A stretch of DNA of 64,000 bases from Sphingobium sp. HWE2-09. GTDB lineage: Bacteria > Pseudomonadota > Alphaproteobacteria > Sphingomonadales > Sphingomonadaceae. The translations under genes and the position numbers were made by a program. The stretch lies in the NCBI RefSeq assembly GCF_035989265.1, contig NZ_JAYKZX010000001.1, forward strand, positions 789,501 to 853,500, in the 5' to 3' direction. Every line of letters starts with the position of its first letter. Position 1 is the stretch's first letter. Below are positions 54,371 to 63,192 of the stretch, piece after piece. Below the pieces are notes generated by a model. The model saw nothing but the letters and a program-made list of their open reading frames with translations. It ran no database searches and had not been told where the DNA came from.

Positions 54371-55125
54371 ATGGATGTGCAGGGCAAAACGGCGCTCGTC
54401 ACCGGCGGCGCTTCCGGGTTGGGCGCCGCACTGGTGTCTCACTTGCTGTCCGCAGGCGCACATGTTGTGGTCCTGGACGTGCAGATCAGCACCGCGCCCG
54501 GCGTGCAGTCTTTCCTCTGCGATATCACCGACGAGGCTGCAGTCGCCACGGCGATGGCGCAGGTCGGCCCGTTATCGATCCTGGCTAATATGGCCGGGAT
54601 CGGCGGCATCGGCTCGATCGCCACGCCGACGGGACCGGGCGATGTCGCGGCTTTTCGCCGGGTGATCGACGTCAATCTGCTGGGCGCGGTGCATGTGACC
54701 GCTCATGCCGCCCACCGCATGATCGGCAATGCGCCCGACGGTGCCGATCGCGAGCGGGGCGTGATCCTCAACGCCTGCTCCATCGCCTCGTTCGAAGGGC
54801 AGGAGGGTATGGGCGCCTATGGCGCGTCCAAAGCGGCGCTCGCCGCGCTGACCCTCATCTGGGCGCGCGACCTGTCGCGCCATGCGATCCGCTGCGTCGG
54901 GATCGCGCCTGGTTTCTTCGCCACCCCCATGACGGCATCCATGCCTGCCCCCTGGTCGAGGAACTGGTGGGCGGCATGGAATTTCCCCGCCGGGCTGGCA
55001 CGGCGGAGGAGTGTGCCGACGCGGCCATGTTCCTGATCCGCAATCCGATGATCAATGCCGAAATATTGCGCCTCGACGGCGGCGCACGTCCGCCCGCGCG
55101 CACGCGCTGGACCGCGGCGGCCTGA
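54371..55125 (+). pseudogene. SDR, coniferyl-alcohol-dehydrogenase-like, frameshifted near the C terminus
   Basis: A classical SDR with TGGASGLGAA, NMAGIGG and the catalytic YGASKAA. The intact frame runs to about 54947 (PGFFATPMTASMPA) and then breaks: as written it continues in a foreign frame to a stop at 55034-55036, but the proper C terminus, LVEELVGGMEFPRRAGTAEECADAAMFL and LRLDGGARPP, is encoded in the next frame from about 54951 to the stop at 55123. Adding one base in the C-run at 54948-54952 (for example restoring a His codon) rejoins the frames to 251 residues. Length and neighbours (PCMH-type hydroxylase, ferB) fit CalA-like coniferyl alcohol dehydrogenase. It may be a true mutation or a sequencing error. 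Confidence 0.8.
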
Positions 55126-55156
55126 TCCGTTTTTTCAACACAAGGCAGACAGACAC

Positions 55157-56689
55157 ATGGCCTCCACTCTTCCCCCCGCCACCATTGCCGCCTTTGCGGC
55201 GATCGTCGGCAAGGATCATGTCTTCTTCGAAGAAGCCGACCAGGCCAGCTATCAGGACAAGTTCGCGATAGACGATGCGCGCCATCATCCTGCAGGCGCC
55301 GTCGCGCCGGCCACGGTCGAGGAAATCCAGGCGATCGTCCGCATCGCCGCCGAACGAAGCGTGGCGCTATGGCCGATCAGCCGGGGCAAGAATCTGGGGT
55401 ATGGCGGCTCCGCGCCGTTGCTGTCGGGATCGGTCGTCTTGGACCTCAGCCGCATGAAGAAGATCGACTATGATGAGGTGAACGGCACGGTGCTGCTGGA
55501 GCCGGGGGTGGGCTTTTACGACCTGTATGATTTCCTGAAGTCGAAGGGCATGAAGCACTGGCTGTCGGTGCCAGGCAACAGTTGGGGGTCGGTGGTCGGT
55601 AACGCCCTGGACCGCGGCGTGGGCTATACCCCCTATGGCGAACATGCGACGCGCATCTGCGGCGTGGAAGCCGTGATGGCCGATGGGTTGGTCGTGCGCA
55701 CCGGCATGGGCGCGCTGGATGGCGCGCCGACATGGCAGCTCTATCGGTTCGGCTTTGGTCCCGGCTGGGATCAGATGTTCGTCCAGTCTAATTTCGGCAT
55801 CGTTACCAAGATGGGCCTGTGGCTGATGCCGGCGCCTGAATCGCTGATGGGCATGGACCTAGAGTTCGACCGGCCGGAGGATTTGGGGCCGCTGATCGAC
55901 GCGATCGGACCGCTGCGGCGTGAAGGGTTGTTGCAGCAATCGCCGACCATCGGCAACTGGCTGCGCGCCGCCGCCGTCGTCACGACCCGCGACCAGTGGA
56001 CCGACAAGCCCGGTGCGTTGCCCGACGATGTGATCGCGGCGATCCGCAAGAAATTCAACGTCGGCTGGTGGGGCGTCAGCCTGCGCCTCTATGGCCGGGA
56101 CTCGGTCAACAAGGCCGCCTATGCGATATTGGAACAGGAGATGGGCAAGCTCAAACCCCTGTCGCTGCGGCCCACCGTCTGGAAGACGGGCGAACCGCTG
56201 GAGGCGACCGGCTGGACCGGCACGCCGCTCACCATGCCGATGCAGAACGCCAACTGGCACGGTGGACGGGGTGGTCATATCGGCTTTTCCCCGATCCTGC
56301 CGCAATCGGGCGCAGCGGCCCAAGCTCAGTTCCAGCGCACCTATGCCCGCTACAAGGAATATGGAATGGATTATCAGGCCAGCTTCGCCTTTGGCGAACG
56401 CCATCTGATCAACGTCAACGCCGTGCTGATCAACAAGGATGATCCCGATCTCATGGACCGGGTCGACCCCTTCCTCAAACATCTGATCGCGGATGCCAAG
56501 AGCCAGGGTTATGGCGAATATCGCACCCATCTCGACTATATGGACGCGGTCGCAGGCACCTATGACTATAACAAAGGGGCGCTCGCAACCTTGAACCGCA
56601 AGGTGAAGGATGCGCTTGATCCCAAGGGCGTGATCGCGCCCGGCAAGAGCGGTATCTGGCCCAGCGCCCGGATGGGAGGGAAAGGCTGA
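55157..56689 (+). CDS. FAD-dependent 4-alkylphenol hydroxylase, PCMH/eugenol hydroxylase flavoprotein subunit
   Basis: A 510-residue VAO/PCMH-family flavoprotein. FAD-binding domain: PISRGKNLGYGGSAP and VLLEPGVGFYDLYDFL, then NALDRGVGYTPYGEH. The C-terminal half carries the family segments GEYRTHLDYMD and KDALDPKGVIAPGKSGIWP, as in p-cresol methylhydroxylase, vanillyl-alcohol oxidase and eugenol hydroxylase. A cytochrome c gene begins in its stop codon, so electrons go to cytochrome rather than oxygen, the PchFC/EhyBA or pinoresinol-hydroxylase arrangement. It should convert a 4-alkylphenol to a quinone methide that adds water. With ferA, ferB and an SDR nearby, eugenol to coniferyl alcohol is the leading guess. 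The covalent flavin residue cannot be assigned without alignment. A frame upstream of 55157 is not used. Confidence 0.88.
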   Translation: MASTLPPATIAAFAAIVGKDHVFFEEADQASYQDKFAIDDARHHPAGAVAPATVEEIQAIVRIAAERSVALWPISRGKNLGYGGSAPLLSGSVVLDLSRMKKIDYDEVNGTVLLEPGVGFYDLYDFLKSKGMKHWLSVPGNSWGSVVGNALDRGVGYTPYGEHATRICGVEAVMADGLVVRTGMGALDGAPTWQLYRFGFGPGWDQMFVQSNFGIVTKMGLWLMPAPESLMGMDLEFDRPEDLGPLIDAIGPLRREGLLQQSPTIGNWLRAAAVVTTRDQWTDKPGALPDDVIAAIRKKFNVGWWGVSLRLYGRDSVNKAAYAILEQEMGKLKPLSLRPTVWKTGEPLEATGWTGTPLTMPMQNANWHGGRGGHIGFSPILPQSGAAAQAQFQRTYARYKEYGMDYQASFAFGERHLINVNAVLINKDDPDLMDRVDPFLKHLIADAKSQGYGEYRTHLDYMDAVAGTYDYNKGALATLNRKVKDALDPKGVIAPGKSGIWPSARMGGKG

Positions 56690-57084
56690 TGCGTCGTCCG
56701 ACGATCGCGCTCGCCGCCGCTATGCTGGTCCTGGCGGGTGCCGCCTGCGGCCGGGCGAGCGAATCGCCGACGCAAGCACCGAAGGGACCGCCACCCTTAC
56801 CCGCGCCGGAAACGCTGTCGTCTCGTCCGGCTGCCGGACCGGGCGAGAAATTGTATCTTGCAAAATGCGCGATGTGCCATGGTCCTGGGGGGATGGGAAC
56901 AGGGCTGCTGGCGCGGCGGACCGAGCAGCCATTGCTGGAGAAGCGCACCGACCTGACCGTCGACTATGTCGTGCAGGCCGCGCGCATGGGCATAGGCAAT
57001 ATGCCCGCCATACCGCGCGGCGAAGTCAGCGATGCCGAACTGCAATTGATTGCGGAGCATCTGGCTAAAGGAGCCAAGCCATGA
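56689..57084 (+). CDS. Cytochrome c subunit of the 4-alkylphenol hydroxylase
   Basis: A 131-residue c-type cytochrome. Signal peptide with a lipobox (LAGAAC, Cys20), a Pro-rich linker, heme site CAMCH (Cys60-His64) and the probable axial Met in IGNMPAIP. The size and position fit PchC/EhyA, which accepts electrons from the flavoprotein. Its ATG shares an A with the TGA of the flavoprotein gene, and the next gene overlaps it by four bases. Being a predicted lipoprotein, it may hold the complex at the membrane. Confidence 0.9.
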   Translation: MRRPTIALAAAMLVLAGAACGRASESPTQAPKGPPPLPAPETLSSRPAAGPGEKLYLAKCAMCHGPGGMGTGLLARRTEQPLLEKRTDLTVDYVVQAARMGIGNMPAIPRGEVSDAELQLIAEHLAKGAKP

Positions 57085-57590
57085 TCGGCCTGTCGCGCCG
57101 GGGCTTTCTGACAAGTGCGGCCGTGGCATCGACCCTGCTGGCGGCCGATGGGGTTCGAGCCGGTACGCCACCATTATTGCTGCACGATCCCGCGCTCCCC
57201 GCCGGGCGACGCTTCGCCGCGCGCATAGAGAGGCTGGGCGGCCAAGCGGTGGCGTTGGAGGGTGATCGGGTTCGGCAGATACAAGCGGCGCTTGCCTATG
57301 CACCCGTTGCGCTGTTCGCAGTGACGCAGCGGAGCGACGAACTATTGGTAGGCGAAATCGCAGCGGAACATGGCTATCGCCGTATAGCCCTTGTGCGACA
57401 TGCTCAGGACGGCCGGATGACTGCGCGCTGCATGGCGGAAGGCAAGACAATCGGCGCCCTGGCGCATTTTGCCGGGACAGGCTGGCCGGAAGCATTTGCA
57501 GATATGGCGCTGGACAAGATCGGACAATGCCCTGCCGTGTCAGACGGGAATATCGAGCCAGCGTTCAGTTGGGTAATGATCCGGGGCTAA
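57081..57590 (+). CDS. Tat-exported protein of unknown function
   Basis: A 169-residue protein with a twin-arginine signal (LSRRGFLTSAAV) cleaved near VRAGT. The mature part has a Rossmann-like outline (PLLLHDPALPAGRRFAARIERLGGQAVALEGD) and VALFAVTQRSDELLVGEIAAEHGY. It is translationally coupled to the cytochrome gene (ATGA), so it is part of the hydroxylase operon, perhaps for assembly or flavin insertion. I know no function for it. No cofactor motif or catalytic signature is visible. Confidence 0.7.
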   Translation: MIGLSRRGFLTSAAVASTLLAADGVRAGTPPLLLHDPALPAGRRFAARIERLGGQAVALEGDRVRQIQAALAYAPVALFAVTQRSDELLVGEIAAEHGYRRIALVRHAQDGRMTARCMAEGKTIGALAHFAGTGWPEAFADMALDKIGQCPAVSDGNIEPAFSWVMIRG

Positions 57591-57650
57591 ACGCTGTCGG
57601 TCGAGACGCTGTTGGCAGCGTGCCAACGCTTCTCGACCGATTAAATCCGC

Positions 57651-58148
57651 TTAGCGCTTGATGATCAGCGAATCCGGCCGCTTGCGCGGCACCCATTCAC
57701 CGCGGCCGGGAAAATTCTTGAGGATTTCCCCATCCCACAATCGCACCGTGCGGCGCTGGAATCGCCACTGGCCGTCGGCTTCCTTGATGGCGTGATCGTC
57801 ATACCACCCGGCAAAACGCAGCAGATAGGGAGGTTCGCCGTCGCATTCCGTGACGAAGGCGAAGGAGCGCATGGTGCAACTCCCGTCATCTTGCGGCCGA
57901 TATTGAGTTTGCGTGACATGATGCTGACGACCGGGGAAGCCGGGCGCATTGCGATAATGTTCGGCGATGCCGCGAATGCCAGCATGACCTTCCCAGATAT
58001 CGGGATCGTCGAAAACTTCCTCCACCATCCGTGCGTCCGGCGTGAAGCAGGCGACCAGCGCGTCCACATCGCCGGTATCCAGCGCCCAGCTATAGGCGGC
58101 GATCAGGTCTTGGAGCGCAATCCTGTCCTCGATCGGAAGGGAAGGCAT
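57651..58148 (-). CDS. NTF2-like protein, candidate LdpA-type lyase
   Basis: A 165-residue SnoaL/NTF2-like protein: IALQDLIAAYSWALDTGDVDALVACFTPDARMVEE gives the N-terminal helices, and HHVTQTQYRPQDDG, GWYDDHAIKEADGQWRFQRRTVRLWDG the sheet. Length and pattern match bacterial aromatic NTF2-like enzymes. GAGGAGAG precedes the ATG at 58148. Divergent from an NmrA-PQQ-ADH pair, with the TAACATTCGTTA palindrome between. Sphingomonads use an NTF2-like enzyme (LdpA) to turn a diarylpropane into lignostilbene with release of formaldehyde; a lignostilbene-dioxygenase-like gene lies 3.3 kb away, so such a role is worth testing. Direct evidence is absent. Confidence 0.75.
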   Translation of the reverse strand: MPSLPIEDRIALQDLIAAYSWALDTGDVDALVACFTPDARMVEEVFDDPDIWEGHAGIRGIAEHYRNAPGFPGRQHHVTQTQYRPQDDGSCTMRSFAFVTECDGEPPYLLRFAGWYDDHAIKEADGQWRFQRRTVRLWDGEILKNFPGRGEWVPRKRPDSLIIKR

Positions 58149-58187
58149 GATGGGTCTCTCCTCAAGTTCTTTGGCTTGACGACATAA

Positions 58188-58199
58188 TAACATTCGTTA
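58188..58199. promoter_or_regulatory. Palindromic operator candidate, copy 4 (variant)
   Basis: TAACATTCGTTA here, TAACGAATGTTA on the minus strand: one base away from TAACGAACGTTA. It is embedded in a longer AT-rich near-palindrome (58184-58206) between the divergent genes starting at 58148 and 58245. Confidence 0.65.
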
Positions 58200-58244
58200 C
58201 TATTATCTGCAACAAGACGACAGATCGCGCAAGTGAGAGGACGC

Positions 58245-59159
58245 ATGGCGAAGATCATTATTTCGGGCGCGTCGGGCGCCTTCGGACGGGCGGCCGCCCT
58301 GTTGCTGCTCGACAAGGTCGCGCCGCGCGATGTCATCCTGCTGACGCGGACACCCGAAAAACTGGCGGATCTTGCTGCCCGTGGCGCTGATGTGCGCTTT
58401 GCCGATTTCGACGATCCTGCCTCGCTAGGCCCGGCCATGACGGGCGGCGACAGGATGTTGTTGATCAGCACTGCGCGGGTCGGCACCCGGGTCGGCCAGC
58501 ATCGCAACGCCGTGGAAGCCGCGGTCGCGGCAGGCGTAGGGCATATCGTCTATACATCGATCATTGCAGCCGATGCGCCCGGCAATCCGGCGATCGTCAA
58601 GAACGACCATCGTGCGACGGAGGAAATCATCGAGGCATCCGGCGCAGCCTGGACGCATTTGCGCGACAGCCAATATGCCGAAGCGATCGCGGGGCCGATG
58701 ACTATCCCTGCGCTGATGGCGGGGGGCAAGCCCGACAATTGCGGCGACGGCACGGTCGCTTTCGTCAGCCGCAACGATTGCGTCGCCACCGCCGTTGGCG
58801 TGCTGACGCAGGCGGGCCATGAGAATAAGGCCTATGTACTGACGGGGCCGGACCTCATTACCATACCGATGGCGATGGCGATGGCGAGCCGGATCGCAGG
58901 CAAGCCGATCCGGGTCGAAGCGGTCGATGACGACGCGATGTTCGCTTATTTCGACGCACTGGGCGCGCCGCGCCACGCTTCCGACATCCTGCCCGACGGA
59001 CCCATCCCCTGGTCCAGCGACGATATGGTGACCTTCGGTCAATCGATCCGTGAAGGCTATTTCGCCGAAAAGACCGAATGGGTCGAACGGATCACCGGTC
59101 GCAAACCTGCCAGCCTGTACGATGTGATGCTGGCGCATAAGGGAAGCTGGCCGCTGTGA
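58245..59159 (+). CDS. NmrA-type NAD(P)-binding reductase
   Basis: A 304-residue atypical SDR of the NmrA/isoflavone-reductase-like group: IIISGASGAFGRAAALLLL is the nucleotide-binding start, followed by RTPEKLADLAARGADVRFADF, a cofactor-specificity region with Arg as in NADPH-using relatives. There is no YxxxK pair. Relatives include plant pinoresinol reductases and the sphingomonad PinZ, and also regulatory NmrA proteins. ATG at 58245 follows GAGAGG; GTG at 58233 is possible. The stop overlaps the PQQ dehydrogenase start (GTGA). A reductive step on a lignan or phenylpropanoid is possible, but substrate is unknown. Confidence 0.8.
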   Translation: MAKIIISGASGAFGRAAALLLLDKVAPRDVILLTRTPEKLADLAARGADVRFADFDDPASLGPAMTGGDRMLLISTARVGTRVGQHRNAVEAAVAAGVGHIVYTSIIAADAPGNPAIVKNDHRATEEIIEASGAAWTHLRDSQYAEAIAGPMTIPALMAGGKPDNCGDGTVAFVSRNDCVATAVGVLTQAGHENKAYVLTGPDLITIPMAMAMASRIAGKPIRVEAVDDDAMFAYFDALGAPRHASDILPDGPIPWSSDDMVTFGQSIREGYFAEKTEWVERITGRKPASLYDVMLAHKGSWPL

Positions 59160-61339
59160 GGAACGCGATACTGGCGATGGCCGGGCTGTTGGCGCTGGTC
59201 GGCTGCGCATCGGGCGGACGCGATGTCGGCGCCGGTGACGATTGGCCCTATACCGGCGGCGATGTCGGGGGCAGCCATCATTCGCGCCTGACCGATATCG
59301 ACAAGGGCAATGCGGGCCGGCTGGGCCTGGCCTGGTCCTATGATTTGAACACCAATCGCGTACAGGAAGCGACGCCGGTGGTGATCGATGGCGTCATGTA
59401 TAGCAGCGGCAATTTGGGCCGGGTCTATGCGCTGGACGCCGCGACCGGCAAGCCGCTCTGGACCTTCGAGCCGGAGGTGGACATGCAGGCGAACCGGTCC
59501 GCCTGCTGCGACCAGGCCAATCGCGGCGTCGCCGTCGCCAATGGCAAGGTGATGGTCGGCGCGCTGGACGGCATGCTCTATGCGCTGGATGCGAAGACCG
59601 GCAAAATCCTCTGGAAAGTCGACACGGTGGTCGATCACAGCCGCGGCTATACCAGCACCGGCGCGCCCGAAGTGGCGGGCGACCTGGTCCTCATCGGCAA
59701 TGCCGGTGCCGAATATGATACGCGCGGCTATGTGACGGCCTATCGTATCGCCGATGGCGGGCAGGCCTGGCGCTTCTACACCGTGCCGCACGATCCGGCG
59801 AAGGGGCCGCAAGAGGGAAAGGCGCTCGACGTCGCGCTCAAGACGTGGGACGCCAAGAGCCGCTGGGATATTGGCGGCGGTGGTACGGTCTGGGACGCGA
59901 TCAATTATGATCCCAAATATGGCACCGTCTATATTGGCGTCGGCAATGGCGGCCCCTATTCGATCGCGACCCGATCGCCCAAGGGCGGCACCAATCTCTA
60001 CCTCTCCTCCATCGTCGCGCTGGACGCGAAGAGCGGGGCGGTGAAGTGGCATTATCAGGAAACGCCCGGCGACAGCTGGGACTTCACGGCGACCCAGCCG
60101 ATGGTGCTGACCGACATGGAAGTGGACGGCAAGGTCCGCCCGGTCATCCTGCATTCGCCCAAAAACGGCTATCTGTTCGTGCTGGACCGCGAAACCGGCA
60201 AGCCGCTGCGGGTGAACGCCCTGGTGCGGACGAACTGGGCCAAGGGGTTCGACAAGAATGGCGTGCCGCAGATGACGCCGGAGCGTACGGACTTCTGGAA
60301 CGGGCCGCGCATCATCTATCCCGCGTCGGCGGGCGCGCGCAACTGGTATCCGGCGGCCTATGACGCGGAACGCAAAAGCTATTATGCCCATGTGCTGGAC
60401 ATGGGGAACCTCATGTTCACGGTGCCGCCCGGTACGCCGGCACAACCCCGGCGACCCAAAGCGCTTAACGTCCAGACGACGCTGATCTTCACGCCGCAAT
60501 TGCAGGCTGTGCTGCCGACCCTGCCGCCTGCGATCAGGGCGCAGGTGGAAAAGCTGCCGGAAATGCAGTGGGTGAAGGACAAGCCCTATAGCAGCGAACT
60601 GCGCGCGATCGACCCGCTGACTGGCAAGGCGCGCTGGGCGGTGCCGACGGAGGGATGGCAGGACCGGATGGGTGTGCTGTCGACCGCATCTGGTCTGATC
60701 GTCCATGGCACGATCGGCGGCAAGCTGATCGTGCGGGACGCCGACAATGGCACGCTGATCAAAGCGATCGACACCGGCAGTTCGATCATGGCGGCGCCCA
60801 TGACCTATCGGGTGAAGGGCGTGCAATATATCGCGGTCGCGGCGGGTTTTGGGGGTGGCGGTTGGGGTTATGTGCCGCGCTATTCGGCAGCCTACCGCAA
60901 TGGCAACGCCAATCGCATCCTGGTGTTCAAACTGGATGGCGGGCCGGTGACGCAGCCGACGCCGTTGCCGCCGATGGTACCGGCATCCGCGCCGCCCGCG
61001 CAGAAGCCCGGCGTGACGCCTGCGGTCCTGGCGAAGGGGCAGGGGTTGTTTTTCCAGAATTGCGCCATCTGCCACAGCAATCAGTTGCGCTCCACCGCGC
61101 CCGACCTGCGGCGGATGCAACCGGCGACGCATGACGTCTTCAACCAGATCGTGCGGGACGGGTTGCTGCTGCCCAATGGCATGCCGCGCTGGGACGATCT
61201 GCTCAGCGTGGACGATGTCGATGCCATCCATGCCTGGCTGATCGCCGAACAGGGACCGTTGCGGGAACGGGAGCTGAAACTCAAGGCCGCGGGCAAGCCG
61301 ATCGATGCGCCCAGCGCCGCCATCATGTCCAATTTCTAG
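59156..61339 (+). CDS. PQQ-dependent quinohemoprotein alcohol dehydrogenase, lipoprotein
   Basis: A 727-residue quinohemoprotein: eight-bladed PQQ propeller plus a C-terminal cytochrome c domain (CAICH at 636-640). Signal peptide with lipobox LVGC (Cys17). The adjacent-cysteine disulfide (Cys117-Cys118 in SACCDQ) and the catalytic Asp in GDSWDFTA are present. Two positions after this Asp is Thr, not the extra Asp of lanthanide-dependent XoxF-type enzymes, so a calcium enzyme is predicted. It starts with GTG sharing bases with the NmrA stop. It probably oxidises a periplasmic aromatic alcohol (vanillyl or coniferyl type) and passes electrons to its heme. Confidence 0.92.
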   Translation: MRNAILAMAGLLALVGCASGGRDVGAGDDWPYTGGDVGGSHHSRLTDIDKGNAGRLGLAWSYDLNTNRVQEATPVVIDGVMYSSGNLGRVYALDAATGKPLWTFEPEVDMQANRSACCDQANRGVAVANGKVMVGALDGMLYALDAKTGKILWKVDTVVDHSRGYTSTGAPEVAGDLVLIGNAGAEYDTRGYVTAYRIADGGQAWRFYTVPHDPAKGPQEGKALDVALKTWDAKSRWDIGGGGTVWDAINYDPKYGTVYIGVGNGGPYSIATRSPKGGTNLYLSSIVALDAKSGAVKWHYQETPGDSWDFTATQPMVLTDMEVDGKVRPVILHSPKNGYLFVLDRETGKPLRVNALVRTNWAKGFDKNGVPQMTPERTDFWNGPRIIYPASAGARNWYPAAYDAERKSYYAHVLDMGNLMFTVPPGTPAQPRRPKALNVQTTLIFTPQLQAVLPTLPPAIRAQVEKLPEMQWVKDKPYSSELRAIDPLTGKARWAVPTEGWQDRMGVLSTASGLIVHGTIGGKLIVRDADNGTLIKAIDTGSSIMAAPMTYRVKGVQYIAVAAGFGGGGWGYVPRYSAAYRNGNANRILVFKLDGGPVTQPTPLPPMVPASAPPAQKPGVTPAVLAKGQGLFFQNCAICHSNQLRSTAPDLRRMQPATHDVFNQIVRDGLLLPNGMPRWDDLLSVDDVDAIHAWLIAEQGPLRERELKLKAAGKPIDAPSAAIMSNF

Positions 61340-61441
61340 CGGTGACGATGCGACGGCGCGCCGTGACGTGAGACAGGGATGGCGACAGTTGTGAGCGATT
61401 AACACCGGCCGGTCGCGGGCATTCCAGCCTTGATATTATAA

Positions 61442-61453
61442 TAACGAACGTTA
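61442..61453. promoter_or_regulatory. Palindromic operator candidate, copy 5
   Basis: TAACGAACGTTA, 33 bases before the carotenoid-oxygenase-type gene. TTGATA (61430-61435) and CATATA (61455-61460) flank it as possible promoter elements. No other feature is seen in this 147-base gap. Confidence 0.7.
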
Positions 61454-61486
61454 GCATATAAATGAGACGATAAGGAGCGAGAGGCC

Positions 61487-62962
61487 ATGTCAGCCTACCC
61501 CCAGACGATCCATTTTACCGGGCTGAATACGCCCGTCGGCATCGAATGGTCTGTCCGCAATCTGGATGTCGTAGGTACGATGCCCGCAGAGATAGACGGC
61601 GCCTTTTTCCGGGCCGTGCCGGACCCTGCCCATGCGCCGATGTTCGCCGACGATATCGTCCTGTCCGGCGATGGCATGATCTCGAAATTCACCATCCATG
61701 ACGGCCAGGTGGATTATGCGATCCGTTATGTCGAAACCGAGCGATACCGATTGGAAAAGGATTCGCGGCGCGCGCTGTTCGGTCAATATCGCAATCCCTT
61801 CACCGACGATCCGGCCGTGGCGGGGCGCGACCGTACCGTCGCCAATACTACGCCGGTCTGGCATGGCGGGCGGCTGTTCATGACCAAGGAGGACGGCTTT
61901 GGCTACGAGATCGATCCCGATACGCTGGAGACGATCGGCCGCTGGAACTATCATGGCGCCTTCACGTCGCAGACCTTCACCGCGCACCCCCGCGTCGATC
62001 CGGACACCGGCGAAATGTTCTTCTTCGGCTATGAAGCCGACGGGCTATGTTCGACCAGGGTCGCCTATGGCGTGGCGGATCGTGACGGCCATTTGTTGCG
62101 CGAACAATGGTTCGACCAGCCCTATTGTTCGTCCATCCATGATTTCGCGATCACGCAGACCTATGCGATTTTCCCGATCTTCCCCACGACCGCCGACGTC
62201 GACCGGTTGAAGGCGGGCGGCGCGCACTGGGCGCACCAGCAGGATCTGGACAGCTGGGTCGGCATCATGCCGCGCCATGGCGGTGTCGAGGATATGCGCT
62301 GGTTCAAGGGGCGGGCGGGCGTGTCCGCCTTCCACATCGTCAACGCCTATGACGATGGCGATCTCGTCCATCTCGACCTCTGCCTGTCGGACACGAATGC
62401 GTTCGGTTTCATGCGCGAAGCAGGCGGCATCCAGCGCGACCAGCGGGAGATACAGGGCGGGCTGACGCGCTGGACCTTCGACCTGTCGAAAGAGGGTGAC
62501 ACTTATGAAGAGCGGCTGATCGGCCCGCCGGGCGACATGCCGCGCCTGCGCGATGCCGACCAGGGGAGGCCCTATCGATCGGCCTGGTATCTGTCGATGA
62601 ACCCACAGGGTGGGCCGCCATTGCCGGGCGGGCCGGTCGGCTTCGCGTTCAATGCGCTGTTGCAGATCGAGCCGGGCAATGGCCGCATCGACATGATGGG
62701 GCTGGATTTCGGCATGGCGATCAGCGAGCCGGTCCATGTCCCGGCGCAGGCGCCCGACCATGCGGGATGGTTGCTGATGGTCGTGGACCGACAGGCGACG
62801 GAGACGGATTTCCGGTCCGAACTGTGGGTGGTGGACGCCGGGGCGATCGCCGCTGGACCAGTTGCGCGCGTGCCGATGCCCTTGCCGATGCGGGCGCAGG
62901 TGCATGGCGTGTGGGTTTCGGCGGCGCATCTGGCCGAGGCCCGCACCCGCAAGCCAGCCTGA
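61487..62962 (+). CDS. Carotenoid-cleavage-oxygenase family enzyme, lignostilbene dioxygenase/isoeugenol monooxygenase type
   Basis: A 491-residue non-heme iron oxygenase that splits an alkene bond next to a phenol. The four iron-binding histidines are visible: FTAHPRV (His167), SSIHDFA (His218), AFHIVNAY (His283) and QVHGVWV (His473). Tyr101 (in FGQYRNP) and Lys134 (in MTKEDG) correspond in number and context to the residues by which bacterial lignostilbene dioxygenases hold the substrate's 4-hydroxyl group, so a 4-hydroxystilbene or isoeugenol-type substrate is likely and carotenoids unlikely. Either would yield vanillin for the pathway here. GGAGCGAGAGG precedes the ATG. The Phe59 of lignostilbene dioxygenases appears as Leu. 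Confidence 0.9.
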   Translation: MSAYPQTIHFTGLNTPVGIEWSVRNLDVVGTMPAEIDGAFFRAVPDPAHAPMFADDIVLSGDGMISKFTIHDGQVDYAIRYVETERYRLEKDSRRALFGQYRNPFTDDPAVAGRDRTVANTTPVWHGGRLFMTKEDGFGYEIDPDTLETIGRWNYHGAFTSQTFTAHPRVDPDTGEMFFFGYEADGLCSTRVAYGVADRDGHLLREQWFDQPYCSSIHDFAITQTYAIFPIFPTTADVDRLKAGGAHWAHQQDLDSWVGIMPRHGGVEDMRWFKGRAGVSAFHIVNAYDDGDLVHLDLCLSDTNAFGFMREAGGIQRDQREIQGGLTRWTFDLSKEGDTYEERLIGPPGDMPRLRDADQGRPYRSAWYLSMNPQGGPPLPGGPVGFAFNALLQIEPGNGRIDMMGLDFGMAISEPVHVPAQAPDHAGWLLMVVDRQATETDFRSELWVVDAGAIAAGPVARVPMPLPMRAQVHGVWVSAAHLAEARTRKPA

Positions 62963-62976
62963 CCCGGACACGCCCC

Positions 62977-63007
62977 TTGACAATATAGTAACGAACGTTA
63001 GTAATAA
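62977..63007 (+). promoter_or_regulatory. Promoter of TonB receptor with palindromic operator copy 6
   Basis: TTGACA (62977-62982) and TAATAA (63002-63007) are spaced 19 bases. TAACGAACGTTA (62989-63000) occupies the spacer, a classic repressor position. The remaining bases to 63192 contain no supported gene and form a long leader. Confidence 0.7.
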
Positions 63008-63192
63008 GGTGGAGAGGCGGGCCACGGCCCTATTCTCCAACGAAGACCGTAAAGCACGAACCGGCTGCTGAAACGGGCGAGAGGATGACTGCGGAAGGCA
63101 GGCGAACAACGCCGCCCCGAACGGACCTGCGACCGGCAGGAGCGACAGCATCTTCTCCATGCCCGATGCCGCCATAGAGGGAGAAAATCAGG

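Noticed and set aside
59057..61405. A 782-codon open frame antisense to the PQQ dehydrogenase
   Set aside because: It is Arg/His/Asp-rich, has no recognisable domain, and lies opposite a gene with complete catalytic motifs; a GC-rich shadow frame.
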